Source: MGOM01 sp035455265 (GTDB lineage Bacteria > Chloroflexota > Anaerolineae > Anaerolineales > E44-bin32). From it: 21,313 nt of DNA. How positions within the stretch are numbered: the first letter of the stretch is position 1; every line of letters begins with the position of its first letter. The notes under the pieces were generated by a model. It worked only from the letters and a program-made list of their open reading frames with translations. It searched no databases and was not told the origin of the DNA. Shown here piece by piece: positions 20,795 to 21,313 of the stretch. Made by a program: the position numbers and the translations under genes. The stretch covers positions 1 through 21,313 of the forward strand of contig DATIFK010000200.1 of NCBI GenBank assembly GCA_035455265.1, in the 5' to 3' direction.

Positions 20795-21313
20795 GCCGCC
20801 CCGCTCCGCGGATCGACCGACAGCTCATCATACGGATCCTGGGGACGGTCGGGTCGCTGGCCCTGTTGGTGTACTTGCTTCGCCAGCAGGGGTGGGACGA
20901 GATTGTCTCGGCTTTGCAGCGTATCCCCATCACCAGTTTGTTGGCCGTCGTTGGCCTTCTGGCCGTGTCCCGAATGGCCATTACCGCGCGTTGGTACTCC
21001 CTTCTGCGCACGACCGACCCATCGATCCCCTTTCGCGAGAGTCTGCGGTTGACCTTGGCCGGGCTGTTCGCGGCCAACTTCCTGCCCACGTCGGTCGGCG
21101 GGGACGTTGTGCGTCTTGCGGGCGTGTTGAAGCTTTCCAAGAACCGCGCCGGCGGCGCCGCCTCGATCGTGGCGGACCGCCTGGTCGGCCTGGCGGGCAT
21201 GGCGATGGTCTTGCCTTTCGGCCTGCGCGACCTGCTGGTTTGGCTTCAACGTTCCAGCCCGGGGCTTGGACTGGCCGGTCCGGCCATCTTCGGCGTGGCC
21301 CAGGAACGGGTGC
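20791..21313 (+). CDS. UPF0104 / LPG synthase TM-family membrane protein (partial)
   Basis: Open from the ATG at 20791 (overlapping the GT2 stop, ATGA) to the end of the window: 174 codons seen, 3' end missing. The protein begins with a short charged N-terminus and a hydrophobic helix (ILGTVGSLALLVYLL). It then has RWYSLLRTTDPSIPFRESLRLTLAGLFAANFLPTSVGGDVVRL followed by GGAASIVADRLVGLAGMAM. The F(A)ANFLPTSVGGD and ASIVxDRLVGL blocks are diagnostic of the lysylphosphatidylglycerol-synthase transmembrane/flippase-like family (PF03706). Members next to GT2 genes are thought to take part in glycolipid export. The role here is inferred. Confidence 0.87.
   Translation, partial: MSRPAPRIDRQLIIRILGTVGSLALLVYLLRQQGWDEIVSALQRIPITSLLAVVGLLAVSRMAITARWYSLLRTTDPSIPFRESLRLTLAGLFAANFLPTSVGGDVVRLAGVLKLSKNRAGGAASIVADRLVGLAGMAMVLPFGLRDLLVWLQRSSPGLGLAGPAIFGVAQERV

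Noticed and set aside
1..21313. CRISPR arrays, tRNA or rRNA genes, transposases, phage or toxin-antitoxin genes
   Set aside because: None was seen by reading both strands; small structured RNAs other than the riboswitch could be missed without covariance searches.

Overview
The window is GC-rich DNA with a bacterial housekeeping core followed by a surface-polysaccharide locus. The gene content, many lipoproteins with Ala/Pro/Thr-rich linkers, and an FMN-riboswitch-controlled NMT1-type ABC transporter (a riboflavin-uptake arrangement predicted for Chloroflexus) suggest a member of the Chloroflexota, perhaps Anaerolineae-like. This assignment is an inference and no rRNA is present to confirm it.

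Left part (1-2790): the 3' end of prfA (RF1) overlaps or abuts prmC, the methyltransferase for the RF1 glutamine, and then tsaC (threonylcarbamoyl-AMP synthase). A secreted lipoprotein esterase faces them on the minus strand.

2791-5721: a complete FMN riboswitch with promoter, an expression platform and an intrinsic terminator precedes a three-gene ABC importer (permease, lipid-anchored NMT1/THI5-like binding protein, ATPase). This is a RibXY-type riboflavin transporter with its ATPase attached. The RNA can be read as an OFF switch: ten bases of the aptamer 5' strand are perfectly complementary to the 5' arm of the terminator. The aptamer also carries an unusual extra hairpin in its P2 loop.

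5722-8470: dispersed-repeat-like palindromes and three minus-strand genes: an unknown lipoprotein, a DUF4349 envelope protein and a calcineurin-like phosphoesterase.

8522-10909: a plus-strand operon tsaE-tsaB-rimI-udg (t6A tRNA modification, ribosomal-protein/protein N-acetylation, family 4 uracil-DNA glycosylase). It probably starts from a near-leaderless promoter. A 12-bp hairpin from the tsaB stop codon to the rimI start suggests translational coupling. The glycosylase ends in a beta-clamp-like QLSLF tail.

10931-21313: a polysaccharide/glycan cluster in tightly packed or overlapping genes: WbpA/WecC-type nucleotide-sugar dehydrogenase, UDP-uronate-type epimerase, Wzx-like flippase, GT4 glycosyltransferase and two polytopic GT-C-like proteins. 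After a new promoter with a 17-bp palindromic operator candidate come GDP-mannose 4,6-dehydratase, a GT2 polyprenyl-phosphate-sugar synthase-like enzyme and the start of a UPF0104/LPG-synthase-TM family protein that runs off the window. Together they could make UDP-hexuronate and GDP-deoxyhexose precursors, assemble them on a lipid carrier and flip the product. No tRNA, rRNA, CRISPR array, transposase or phage gene was seen.
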